From positions 62,001-126,000 of the forward strand of contig NZ_JADNRC010000004.1 of the NCBI RefSeq assembly GCF_015594725.1: 64,000 bases of DNA. The letters run 5' to 3'. Positions 9,566-17,773 of this stretch are shown here, piece by piece (within the stretch, counting starts at the first letter, position 1; the number at the start of each line of letters is the position of its first letter). A model generated the notes under the pieces. The model worked only from the letters and a program-made list of their open reading frames with translations. It did not search any database and was not told the DNA's origin. Made by a program: the position numbers and the translations under genes. Source of the DNA: Flavobacterium sp. ALJ2 (GTDB lineage Bacteria > Bacteroidota > Bacteroidia > Flavobacteriales > Flavobacteriaceae).

Positions 9566-10342
9566 TTACCAGTCTTTTTCAGTCTTTTTAGGAGCTCCTT
9601 TTACTTTTTGGGCATTTACTTTATCTTGAATTTTCTTTTCCTCATTATTTACAGCATCTAGAAGATTTTGTAAACGTTCTTTTGATATACCGCCTGGCAC
9701 TGGTTTTGGCTCACCCTTATTGTCATCTTTTTTAGGATTTCCTTTGTCATCTTTTCCATCTTTTTTATCCTTATTAGGATCGCCCTTGTCATCTTTTTTA
9801 TCTTTGTCTTTATCTCCTTTGTCGTCCTTTTTATCTTTATCGCCGTCTTTTTTGTCGTCTTTTTTATCCTTGTCCTTGTCTTTCTTTTTGTCTTTGTTTT
9901 TATCTTCTTTAGGAGGGTTTTCTTTTAGCATTTTCTTTGCCAATGCATAGTTGTAACGGGTTTCATCATCTGAAGGATTGTTGCGTAATGCATTCTTATA
10001 GGCTTCGACTGCTTGTCCATAATCTTTTTCTTTCATGAAAACATTTCCAAGGTTATGAAAAGCTTTATGTTTTTGAGATGGTGTTTTGGCAATTTTTAAG
10101 GCTTTTGCGTAGGCAAATTTAGCTTCGCTCGCTTGATTTTGCTTATAAATAGCATTTCCTAAGTTATAAGGCGCAACGGTACGATTTGGAAATTTAGATT
10201 GCGAAATTCTATAATTAGCTTCGGCATCTACAAATTTATTCTGTGTATATTCTTCATTAGCTTTTGGCAACGCTTTATCCTTTTCTTGAGCTGAAATAGT
10301 CAAAGAAAGCGTCAATAAAATATATAGAAGTAAATTTTTCAT
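9566..10342 (-). CDS. batC: BatC: TPR protein with Lys/Asp-rich tail
   Basis: The preferred start is the ATG at 10342 because it puts the signal peptide (MKNLLLYILLTLSLTISAQ) at the N-terminus; a longer reading starts at 10393. The product has 258 residues. TPR motifs occupy about 25-135 (PYNLGNAIYKQ, FHNLGNVFMKEKDYGQAV). They are followed by about 70 residues made almost only of K, D, G, N and P, then a conserved-looking C-terminal helix (GGISKERLQNLLDAVNNEE). The tail is low-complexity and probably disordered. TPR proteins of the Bat operon are thought to scaffold complex assembly. The gene ends two bases into the usual Bat order, directly after batB. Confidence 0.88.
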   Translation of the reverse strand: MKNLLLYILLTLSLTISAQEKDKALPKANEEYTQNKFVDAEANYRISQSKFPNRTVAPYNLGNAIYKQNQASEAKFAYAKALKIAKTPSQKHKAFHNLGNVFMKEKDYGQAVEAYKNALRNNPSDDETRYNYALAKKMLKENPPKEDKNKDKKKDKDKDKKDDKKDGDKDKKDDKGDKDKDKKDDKGDPNKDKKDGKDDKGNPKKDDNKGEPKPVPGGISKERLQNLLDAVNNEEKKIQDKVNAQKVKGAPKKTEKDW

Positions 10343-10393
10343 TCTAATTTTTTTGTTTTTTTGTTTCAAAAGATAGTAACTGTTCTGAAACAA

Positions 10394-11428
10394 TTATTTT
10401 TTCTCGTTAAATAAATTCAACTCTTTTACCCAGTTTGTTTTTCTTTCCAATAAGAACAGATCAATGAACAATAAAACAAAAGCAATACCAATTAACCATT
10501 GGAATTGTGATTGAAAATCGGCCATTTGTGTAGCTTCAAACTCTGTTTTTTGGATATTGTCTAAAGCATTTTTCACATAATCTAAAACCTCTTTAGTGTT
10601 TCCACCATAAATATAGCCTCCTTTGGTTGCTTTTGCAATAGCTTTTAAACCTTCTTGATTTAATTTTGTTATAACTATTTCGTTATTATTATCTTTCTGA
10701 AAGCTCTGGATTACACCATTTTTTTTCAACGGAATTGTAGCTCCTTTTTCAGTTCCAATACCAATGGTAATGATTTTCATTCCTAGCTTATTGGCTTCTT
10801 CAGCTGCGGCTTCGGCACCTTCAGAATGGTCTTCTCCATCAGAGATTAGTATCAGTAGTTTGCTTGTTTTGCTTTTTTCGTCAAAATAAGTTGCTGATAG
10901 TCTTATGGCTTCGTCAAGAGATGTTCCTTGTGATGAAACCATATCAGGACTCATACTTTGTAAGAACATTTTAGCTACGCTATAATCGGTTGTAATTGGC
11001 AAAACAGGGAACGCACTTCCCGCATAGGCAACAATTCCTATTCGGTCATTTCCTAATTGGTTGACAATTTGGGAAACTAGTTGTTTGCTTTTTTCTAAAC
11101 GGCTTGGAGCTACATCTTCTGCAAGCATACTCTTAGAAACGTCTACGGCAAACACAATATCGATCCCTTCTCGTTTTACGGTTTCCATTTTTGTTCCAAT
11201 TTTCGGATTAACCAATCCTAAAATCAATGCTGCTAAAGCTAAAAGGATAACTCCCAACTTTAAAAAGGGTTTAAAAACCGAATGCTCTGGAGTTAGTTTT
11301 TTCACTAATTCCAAATCTCCAAATTCGCGTTGCTTTTTTCTTTTCCAATACATATTGAAAAGGAAAATGCAAACCAAGATTGGAAGCAATATAAGAAGGT
11401 ATAAATATTTTTTTTCGTCTAATTCCAT
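10394..11428 (-). CDS. batB: BatB: VWA-domain membrane protein
   Basis: A 344-residue membrane protein with two N-terminal membrane helices (about 8-27 and 55-73) and one C-terminal helix (about 312-330). A von Willebrand factor A domain lies between them. The metal-ion-dependent adhesion site is intact: DVSKS (Asp96, Ser98, Ser100), the threonine in SSQGTSLDEA, and the aspartate in LISDGEDHS. In the Bat system the VWA domain is presumed to bind a client or partner in a metal-dependent way, under control of MoxR. It lies between batC and batA, on the same strand. Confidence 0.94.
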   Translation of the reverse strand: MELDEKKYLYLLILLPILVCIFLFNMYWKRKKQREFGDLELVKKLTPEHSVFKPFLKLGVILLALAALILGLVNPKIGTKMETVKREGIDIVFAVDVSKSMLAEDVAPSRLEKSKQLVSQIVNQLGNDRIGIVAYAGSAFPVLPITTDYSVAKMFLQSMSPDMVSSQGTSLDEAIRLSATYFDEKSKTSKLLILISDGEDHSEGAEAAAEEANKLGMKIITIGIGTEKGATIPLKKNGVIQSFQKDNNNEIVITKLNQEGLKAIAKATKGGYIYGGNTKEVLDYVKNALDNIQKTEFEATQMADFQSQFQWLIGIAFVLLFIDLFLLERKTNWVKELNLFNEKK

Positions 11429-11502
11429 TTTCTAATTCTAGTTTTCAGTTTCTAGTTTCAGCTCCCAGTTATTTACTGTGACTGTAATTTAACACTGAAA
11501 TA
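11429..11502. repeat. Degenerate CTAGTTT/CAGTTT words in batA-batB spacer
   Basis: This 74-nt spacer has about four near-copies of the words CTAGTTTTCAG, TTTCTAGTTTCAG and CCCAGTTA. It resembles the word repeats in the other spacers of this operon but uses different units. Confidence 0.5.
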
Positions 11503-12504
11503 TTATATAAAGCTTCTGTAAACAGTATTTCTTAATCCAACTTCCAATAATAACAATAAACCTGCAAATATTACAAAAGGGCGGAATTTTTCATCGTAAT
11601 CATAAAATTTTAATTCTTCGATTTCGGTTGTTTCCAGCTTATTAATTTCATTATAAATAGAGGCTAGCTTTTCATTACTTGTAGCTCTAAAATATTTACC
11701 TCCCGTTTTGTTTGCGATAGTTTTCATCATTTGCTCATCAATTTCTACCTTCATCATTCTAAATAAAAATTGACCATTAGGAGCAATTGCATATGGGAAC
11801 TCGGCCATTCCATTGGTTCCAATTCCAATTGTATATACTTTAATTCCGTATTGTTTTGCTATATCTGCTGCGGTATCAGGTTCGATAAATCCAGCATTAT
11901 TAACACCATCGGTCATTAATATAATTACCTTACTCTTGGCCTTGCTATCTTTAAGCCTATTTACAGCAGTTGCCAATCCCATTCCTATTCCTGTTCCATC
12001 AACTAAAACATTATCGTATTTTATGCTTTTAATTGCTTCTAGAATAATTGCTTTGTCGCTAGTTACAGGGATTTTTGTATAAGCTTCAGATGCGTATAAA
12101 ACGATTCCAATTCTGTCGTTTGGTCTTTCGTTTACAAACTCAGCAGCTAGTTTTTTAAGCGCTTGCATACGATCTGGTTTTAAATCTCTCGCAAGCATAC
12201 TTCCAGAAACGTCTATTGACATTACGATATCTATTCCTTTTGTCGTTTTCGTTTTGTTGCTCACATCTACTGTTCTAGGCCTTGCTAGTGCAATTATCAA
12301 AGAGCTTAGTGCTAAAATTCTAAATATGCCTAAGAAAGGTTTTAGTTTTGCTAATAATGATTCGGAAGATTTAAAACCTTGCAATGAACTCATTTTTAAT
12401 GTTGCCGATTGCTGATTTCTTTTCCAAAATAACCAAGCAATTGCAATGGGAATCAAAAGAAACAACCAGAAAAACTCAGGGTTTAAAAAAGTTATTTTAT
12501 CCAT
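11503..12504 (-). CDS. batA: BatA: VWA-domain membrane protein
   Basis: A 333-residue relative of BatB with membrane helices near 9-27, 57-74 and the C-terminus (FVIFAGLLLLLEVGL), and a VWA domain between. The MIDAS residues are intact: DVSGS (Asp98, Ser100, Ser102), the threonine of VDGTGIGMG and the aspartate of LMTDGVNN. The start codon overlaps the stop codon of the upstream membrane-protein gene (TAATG), so translation is likely coupled. In Bacteroides, Bat proteins were linked to aerotolerance; their molecular job is still debated. Confidence 0.95.
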   Translation of the reverse strand: MDKITFLNPEFFWLFLLIPIAIAWLFWKRNQQSATLKMSSLQGFKSSESLLAKLKPFLGIFRILALSSLIIALARPRTVDVSNKTKTTKGIDIVMSIDVSGSMLARDLKPDRMQALKKLAAEFVNERPNDRIGIVLYASEAYTKIPVTSDKAIILEAIKSIKYDNVLVDGTGIGMGLATAVNRLKDSKAKSKVIILMTDGVNNAGFIEPDTAADIAKQYGIKVYTIGIGTNGMAEFPYAIAPNGQFLFRMMKVEIDEQMMKTIANKTGGKYFRATSNEKLASIYNEINKLETTEIEELKFYDYDEKFRPFVIFAGLLLLLEVGLRNTVYRSFI

Positions 12505-14135
12505 TAATTAGTTACTTTTTTTAGTTCTACAGAGTTTAATATGCGGTCTGCAATATCATTTGCATAACTATCTCCCTCTTCATGAAAAATCATTATTTGT
12601 TGTAATCCGCCTTCTTGACTAAATAGAAGAATTTCGTAATACATTTTGCTACTTGACTTTGTACCTTTGTCTATAATAGAGAAAGTTCCATATCCCTTAA
12701 TTCCACGAATTCCTTCTTTAGTTTCAAAATCTTCTTCTTTTACAATCATATTTCGAGCTCCTTGTGCTTCGATAGTTTTGATAGTAACTTCTAATGATTT
12801 AGATAAATCAATTTGAGTTTCTTGTTTGTATTTTAAAGTAGAAATCATCAATGAGAAATTATCAACTAGGCTTCCATATCCAAAAGACTGCATCTCTTTA
12901 ATTAGTGCCAAGCCTTCTTTAGGTAAAGTTTTGGTTAAATCCATTCGTTTTAAAACCTTAGGCGTTTCTATTATTATGCCTGGATTTCCATACTCACTTT
13001 TCACCCATTCCCCTTCTAATAATTCTTTAGATGGGTGTCCGATGATATTATCTTTTACATAAGTAAAACCTTTTGTAGCGATAAAATAGCTAGTAACAAG
13101 AATAATCAAAAATAAAACAGTAGCTACGGATAAAGCAATACGTTTGTTGCGTTTTTTTAGTAATTGAAGTTTTATTTGTTTTTGTCTCTGAGCTTCGTTT
13201 AACAAAGTATCTTCTTCAACGGTCACTTCCACAGGAATTGCATTGTCAAGAGTAAGGATTACTTTTTGTATTTTATTTCGGTCTTCGGTAATTTCAAAAT
13301 CTAATGGTTTAGATTTTGCAAATTTCACCAAATCGGCTTGTTTTAATACGCGTTCTAAGTTCTCAACAGTTTCTGGAGTTAGTGTCATTTTCTTTTTTAA
13401 AGAAGCGGCTCTAATACCTTGAATCAACTCTGAGGTAGTGCTTTCCATTGCAGGAATTTCTATTGCTTCTTCAATATAATTTCTAGCAATATCTGTTAAT
13501 TCACTATAATAAGCTTTGACTTCACCTTTTTGCCAAAGTTCTTTTTTCTCCAATGTATTAAGTAAGCTAGTTGCTTTCTCGATAGGAGTTTTGTAAACTT
13601 CTTCTTCTATCTTTTTCTGTTGTCTTTTTTTGATAAACCAATATACTAAAGCACCAATTACTAGAATTAAAACGAGAGCCAAGAGGTATTTCCACCAATC
13701 GCCAATTTGATTTTCAACTTTAGTTATGTCTTTAATATCATACATTTTTTGTTGCAATGTATCTACTTTCACATTTGCAACTTCTACTCGAATAGAATCA
13801 GATAGATATGGTTTTTTATCGATAAGGATTTGAACGCTTGGAATGGTATATTTTCCAGAGTCAAATTGAGTTAAACCATATTTTTTAATCAATTCATAAC
13901 GGTCGTCTTTTTTGACTGTATCAATTGGATACGATTTGATTACCTCAAGAGGTCCGATATTTTTAAGTTTAGGAAAAACAACTTTCGACTTAGAATCGAC
14001 AGAAGTTTTAATTGTTAACTTAAACTCAGCTCCAATTTTGTTTTTAGTAGTATCTATGCTGGTCTCAATTTGTTTTTGTTGCCCAAAAACAGTTGCCGAT
14101 AGCAAGAATAAAAATATGTAAAGTTTTAATTTCAT
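12504..14135 (-). CDS. Membrane protein of the Bat operon (BatD/DUF4381-like)
   Basis: A 543-residue product with a signal peptide (MKLKLYIFLFLLSATVFGQ) and a periplasmic beta domain to about residue 140. Membrane helix 1 is at about 148-167. A cytoplasmic helical domain (about 180-325) contains ELTDIARNYIEEAIEIPAM, similar to the helical part of DUF4381 proteins. Membrane helix 2 lies at about 333-352, then a C-terminal beta-rich domain. Its place between the DUF58 gene and batA is the usual position of the DUF4381-type member of MoxR operons. The N-terminus looks like a single BatD-type domain. It likely couples the MoxR side in the cytoplasm to the periplasmic Bat proteins. Confidence 0.75.
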   Translation of the reverse strand: MKLKLYIFLFLLSATVFGQQKQIETSIDTTKNKIGAEFKLTIKTSVDSKSKVVFPKLKNIGPLEVIKSYPIDTVKKDDRYELIKKYGLTQFDSGKYTIPSVQILIDKKPYLSDSIRVEVANVKVDTLQQKMYDIKDITKVENQIGDWWKYLLALVLILVIGALVYWFIKKRQQKKIEEEVYKTPIEKATSLLNTLEKKELWQKGEVKAYYSELTDIARNYIEEAIEIPAMESTTSELIQGIRAASLKKKMTLTPETVENLERVLKQADLVKFAKSKPLDFEITEDRNKIQKVILTLDNAIPVEVTVEEDTLLNEAQRQKQIKLQLLKKRNKRIALSVATVLFLIILVTSYFIATKGFTYVKDNIIGHPSKELLEGEWVKSEYGNPGIIIETPKVLKRMDLTKTLPKEGLALIKEMQSFGYGSLVDNFSLMISTLKYKQETQIDLSKSLEVTIKTIEAQGARNMIVKEEDFETKEGIRGIKGYGTFSIIDKGTKSSSKMYYEILLFSQEGGLQQIMIFHEEGDSYANDIADRILNSVELKKVTN

Positions 14136-14307
14136 TTGATTTTTTTGATTCAGATAGTGATTTTTGATTGAAGATTAACGATTTTTGATTTCAGATTTTC
14201 TATCCGATAATAAATTCATATATCTTTTCTTCAAATTCTAATCTTTCATTCTTTATAAATTATTTTTTGATGTTTTTATGCTTGAAACAAAGATTGAAAT
14301 TAATTCA
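14136..14307. repeat. Spacer with degenerate GATTTTTGATT words
   Basis: A 172-nt spacer within the minus-strand operon. Its first 70 nt contain four near-copies of GATTTTTGATT. The rest is AT-rich with no ORF or clear hairpin. Confidence 0.5.
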
Positions 14308-14610
14308 TTAACCTCTGTTTTTAGCTTTTGTTACATTTCCTAAATCTAATGACAAATTTGCTTTTTCTATTATTTTTAAACAAACGAAAGTTTCTCTTAG
14401 CTCTTTGAGACAAATTCCCATTTTATGAATAAAATCTTTTTTACTCTCTGCGCTTTGGGCTTCTCCATAATTTAAAGCTGGAGATGTTCCAGAACGAATT
14501 ATTTGACCAGATAGATGATTGCCAGCATAATTTTTTTCAAACTTACTTGCGACAATTATTATAGTTGCTACAAAATCAATCAATCTATTTTCTAATTCTT
14601 GCTTATTCAT
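14308..14610 (-). CDS. Four-helix bundle protein (23S rRNA-intervening-sequence type), shortened
   Basis: This 100-residue protein matches the small four-helix-bundle family first found in 23S rRNA intervening sequences. Characteristic parts are LENRLIDFVATII near the start, LSGQIIRSGTSPALNYGEAQ in the middle and FIHKMGICLKELRET after it. Family members usually have about 115-125 residues. Here the fourth helix appears to lack about 20 residues before the final TKAKNR. The function of the family is unknown; such genes occur as mobile-looking single insertions. It lies inside the moxR-bat operon in the same orientation, between the DUF58 gene and the DUF4381-like gene, where it is not expected. 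Confidence 0.8.
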   Translation of the reverse strand: MNKQELENRLIDFVATIIIVASKFEKNYAGNHLSGQIIRSGTSPALNYGEAQSAESKKDFIHKMGICLKELRETFVCLKIIEKANLSLDLGNVTKAKNRG

Positions 14611-14638
14611 TTTTTAACCCTTCTTAAATCAAAAATCT

Positions 14639-15502
14639 TTATCTCGATTTAAAATAGCCTAATAATTTGGTTACATAACTTTCATCCACACGAGTATTTA
14701 CAACACCTGCACCCGATTTGCTAAAAGTTTCTTTAAAATAAGCTACTTTGCTATGGTAGTGTTTCTCGTAATTAGCTCGTATTGATTTGGAACCGGTATT
14801 GATTAATTGTGTTTTACCAGTTTCAGCATCAAGCATTGAAACCATTCCGATATTTGGTATTTTTTCTTCTCGAATATCATATACCCGAACACCAGTAATA
14901 TCATGTTTTTTGGATGCAATTTTCAAAGTATGCTCATAATCATCAGACATGAAATCTGAGATTACAAAAACGATGGCTTTCTTTTTTTGTGTACCCGATA
15001 AAAATTTTAATGCCTGGGCAATATCGGTTTTATGACTTTTAGGTTCAAATTCGATTAATTCACGTATGATACGTAATACGTGTGATCTTCCTTTTTTAGG
15101 TGGAATATATAATTCGATTATATCCGAAAATAAAATCAAACCAATTTTGTCATTATTTTGGGTTGCCGAAAAAGCCATTGTTGCAGCAATTTCTGTTACA
15201 ATATCTTTTTTAAACTGACTTTTTGAACCAAAATTTTCAGAACCGGAAATATCCACCATAAGAACCATGGTAAGTTCGCGCTCTTCTTCAAAAACTTTTA
15301 CGTGAGCTTCATTATAACGTGCCGTTACATTCCAATCAATAGCACGTATATCATCACCATATTGGTATTGACGTACTTCACTAAAAGTCATTCCTCGTCC
15401 TTTAAATGAAGAATGGTACTCTCCCGAAAAGATATGATTACTCAATCTTTTGGTTTTTATTTCAATTTTCCGTACTTTTTTTAACAGGTCTTTTGTATCC
15501 AT
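14639..15502 (-). CDS. DUF58 domain protein
   Basis: A 287-residue DUF58 protein with the family signature in the first third (FKGRGMTFSEVRQYQYGDD, then IDWNVTARYNE). A VWA-like fold follows with a partial MIDAS (VDISGSENFG) and FVISDFMSDDYE. DUF58 proteins are encoded next to MoxR ATPases and are thought to be their clients or adaptors. No membrane helix is visible, unlike many longer DUF58 proteins, so it is probably cytoplasmic. It is the second gene of the operon, 78 bases after moxR, and that spacer can fold into a long hairpin. Confidence 0.93.
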   Translation of the reverse strand: MDTKDLLKKVRKIEIKTKRLSNHIFSGEYHSSFKGRGMTFSEVRQYQYGDDIRAIDWNVTARYNEAHVKVFEEERELTMVLMVDISGSENFGSKSQFKKDIVTEIAATMAFSATQNNDKIGLILFSDIIELYIPPKKGRSHVLRIIRELIEFEPKSHKTDIAQALKFLSGTQKKKAIVFVISDFMSDDYEHTLKIASKKHDITGVRVYDIREEKIPNIGMVSMLDAETGKTQLINTGSKSIRANYEKHYHSKVAYFKETFSKSGAGVVNTRVDESYVTKLLGYFKSR

Positions 15503-15506
15503 TTTA

Positions 15507-15577
15507 TTTGTTTAAAGTTTAAAAGTTTCAGGTTTCAGGTTAGTTATCCCAGCATGAAACTTGAAACGCTAAACAAA
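15507..15577. repeat. Long imperfect hairpin and tandem words in moxR-DUF58 spacer
   Basis: Arms TTTGTTTA/TAAACAAA (15507-15514 and 15570-15577) enclose the matching segments AGTTTCAGGTTTCA and TGAAACTTGAAAC. The left side is a tandem of GTTTAAA and GTTTCAG units. The whole spacer could fold as one stem. Confidence 0.6.
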
Positions 15578-15580
15578 TTT

Positions 15581-16585
15581 TTAAGGTACCTCAATTTCGT
15601 TTACAATTTTATTAATGATGTCTACAGAAGTTATGTTTTCTGCTTCTGCTTCGTAAGTAATACCCACTCTATGACGTAATACATCATGTACAACTGCACG
15701 AACATCTTCTGGTATTACATATCCACGACGTTTAATAAAAGCATAACATTTTGCAGCATTGGCTAAGTTGATACTTCCACGAGGAGATGCTCCAAAACTG
15801 ATAAGTGGTTTTAAGTCGGCCAATTTATATTTTTCAGGATAACGTGTTGCAAAAACAATATCTAGAATATACTTCTCTATTTTTTCATCCATATAAACTT
15901 CACGAACAGCTTCTTGTGCGCGTAAAATTTGATCTACAGAAACAACAGCATTTACTTTTTCATAACTTCCTTTTAAATTCTGGCGAATTACTAAGCGCTC
16001 TTCATCCATTTTAGGATAGTCAATTACAGTTTTAAGCATAAAACGATCGACTTGCGCTTCTGGAAGTTGATATGTTCCTTCTTGTTCAACAGGGTTTTGA
16101 GTTGCAAGTACTAAAAATGGACGATCTAGTTTAAAAGTAGTATCACCAATAGTAACTTGTTTTTCTTGCATCGCCTCCAAAAGTGCCGATTGAACTTTGG
16201 CTGGAGCACGGTTAATCTCATCGGCAAGGACGAAATTAGCGAAAATTGGGCCTTTCTTGATAGAAAATTCATTTGCTTTAATGTTGTAAATCATCGTACC
16301 AACAACATCGGCAGGTAATAAGTCAGGTGTAAATTGGATACGGCTGAATGAACCTTGTACTGCTTGTGAAAGGGTATTTATTGCAAGTGTCTTTGCTAAT
16401 CCAGGAACTCCTTCTAACAAAATATGACCTTGACCTAGAAGTCCAATTAATAAACGTTCGACCATATGTTTCTGACCCACAATAACTTTGTTCATTTCCA
16501 TTGTGAGAAGGTCTATGAAAGCACTTTCTCTTTCAATTTTTTCATTGATCGCTCTAATGTCTAAAGTCGTTGTATTTTCTTCCAT
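15581..16585 (-). CDS. MoxR family AAA+ ATPase
   Basis: A 334-residue AAA+ ATPase and the first gene of the nine-gene minus-strand operon. Walker A is the MoxR-type variant GVPGLAKT (59-66). Walker B is VLADEINR (119-126), followed by APAKVQSALLEAMQE and the sensor segment LATQNPVEQEGTYQLPEAQ. The C-terminal lid carries SPRG near 272. MoxR proteins act as chaperone-like remodellers for VWA-domain proteins encoded beside them, here DUF58, BatA and BatB. The 204-bp divergent region to the aldo/keto reductase gene should hold the operon promoter, but I find no exact TAnnTTTG match there. Confidence 0.96.
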   Translation of the reverse strand: MEENTTTLDIRAINEKIERESAFIDLLTMEMNKVIVGQKHMVERLLIGLLGQGHILLEGVPGLAKTLAINTLSQAVQGSFSRIQFTPDLLPADVVGTMIYNIKANEFSIKKGPIFANFVLADEINRAPAKVQSALLEAMQEKQVTIGDTTFKLDRPFLVLATQNPVEQEGTYQLPEAQVDRFMLKTVIDYPKMDEERLVIRQNLKGSYEKVNAVVSVDQILRAQEAVREVYMDEKIEKYILDIVFATRYPEKYKLADLKPLISFGASPRGSINLANAAKCYAFIKRRGYVIPEDVRAVVHDVLRHRVGITYEAEAENITSVDIINKIVNEIEVP

Positions 16586-16789
16586 ATAAATATTTTTAAA
16601 ACCTTGAATTTAATGCCTTACTTTTGAGAGTGCAAATTGAATATTTTTTGAGAAGTAAGATGTTAAAGAATGGTTAAAACTTCAGGCAAGGCGCTAATTT
16701 TAAGGACGAATTGTGATTCTATTTTTAAGAACTTTGATGATTATGCTTTAGAAAGCAAGATTTATTACTACAAATAATGTTATATTACC

Positions 16790-17662
16790 ATGAGCAAAAC
16801 ACTATTATCGCCTATAATCGTGGGCACTATGAATTGGGGAGTTTGGGATAAAAATCTAACTCCAAAAGAAATGGAAAACCTTATCCAGATTTGTCTAGAG
16901 AATAAAATAACCACCTTTGATCATGCTGATATTTACGGTTCATATACTACCGAGGCTGATTTTGGAAAAGCATTCGCAGCAAGTAAAATTTCAAGAGAGA
17001 AATTACAACTGATTTCTAAATGTGGAATTCAGATGATCGCGGAAAACAGAAAAAACACAATTAAGCATTATGACTATTCGAAAGAATATATTATCTGGTC
17101 TGTAGAAAATTCTTTGAAGAAATTAAAAACAGATTATTTAGATGTTTTTTTATTACATCGACCTAGTCCCTTAATGCAAGCTGATGAAATTGCTGAAGCT
17201 ATTGAAAAACTTAAAACAGAAGGGAAAATTATTGATTTTGGATTGTCGAATTTTACAACATCGCAGACAGAATTAATTCGCCAAAAAATTGATGTTAGTT
17301 ATAACCAAGTACAATTTTCGGCTACAAATTATGAGCCGATGGTTGATGGAAGTTTTGATTATATGCAAATGCACGGGATTCGCCCAATGTCATGGAATCC
17401 ATTGGGGACTATTTTTAGAGAAGATAACAAGCAAACAAGAAGATTGAAAAAACTATTAGCAACATTAGTTTCAAAATATAGTTTAGGTTCGGATACTATT
17501 TTGCTAAGTTGGATTTTAAGCCATCCAGCAAAAGCTATTCCTATTGCCGGAACAGTTAACGTTGCAAGAATTCAAGCTTTAATGAAAGCAGTAGAATTAC
17601 AATTAGAAAAAGAAGATTGGTTTGCTATCTGGACAGAAAGTATGGGTGATGATGTGCCTTAA
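16790..17662 (+). CDS. Aldo/keto reductase
   Basis: A 290-residue NAD(P)H-dependent oxidoreductase with a TIM-barrel fold, closest in look to the YdhF-type aldo/keto reductases. Catalytic residues are visible: Asp44 and Tyr49 in TFDHADIYG, the lysine of LISKCGI and the histidine of VFLLHRPSP. The cofactor-binding end is present (IPIAGTVNVARI). The substrate is unknown. It is a single gene or pairs with the downstream SDR; the spacer between them holds an inverted repeat that may separate them. Confidence 0.92.
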   Translation: MSKTLLSPIIVGTMNWGVWDKNLTPKEMENLIQICLENKITTFDHADIYGSYTTEADFGKAFAASKISREKLQLISKCGIQMIAENRKNTIKHYDYSKEYIIWSVENSLKKLKTDYLDVFLLHRPSPLMQADEIAEAIEKLKTEGKIIDFGLSNFTTSQTELIRQKIDVSYNQVQFSATNYEPMVDGSFDYMQMHGIRPMSWNPLGTIFREDNKQTRRLKKLLATLVSKYSLGSDTILLSWILSHPAKAIPIAGTVNVARIQALMKAVELQLEKEDWFAIWTESMGDDVP

Positions 17663-17709
17663 ATTTTAGTTTATATTACTTGATTTACAGATGTTTTAAA
17701 ATTAAAATA

Positions 17710-17759
17710 AACACATAGAAATATAGTTTCTAGGAATGCAATTAATATTTCTATGTGTT
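17710..17759. repeat. Inverted repeat with AACACATAGAAA ends, copy 1
   Basis: Perfect 15-bp arms (17710-17724 and 17745-17759) with a 20-nt loop. The arm sequence recurs in a larger element at 46638-46779. It fills the spacer between the aldo/keto reductase and SDR genes, ending 14 bases before the SDR start. Confidence 0.75.
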
Positions 17760-17773
17760 AACAATAAAGGAGA

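Noticed and set aside
9720..9950. Plus-strand serine/leucine/phenylalanine-rich open frame
   Set aside because: It is the complement of the BatC lysine/aspartate tail; the repeated codons keep the opposite strand open.
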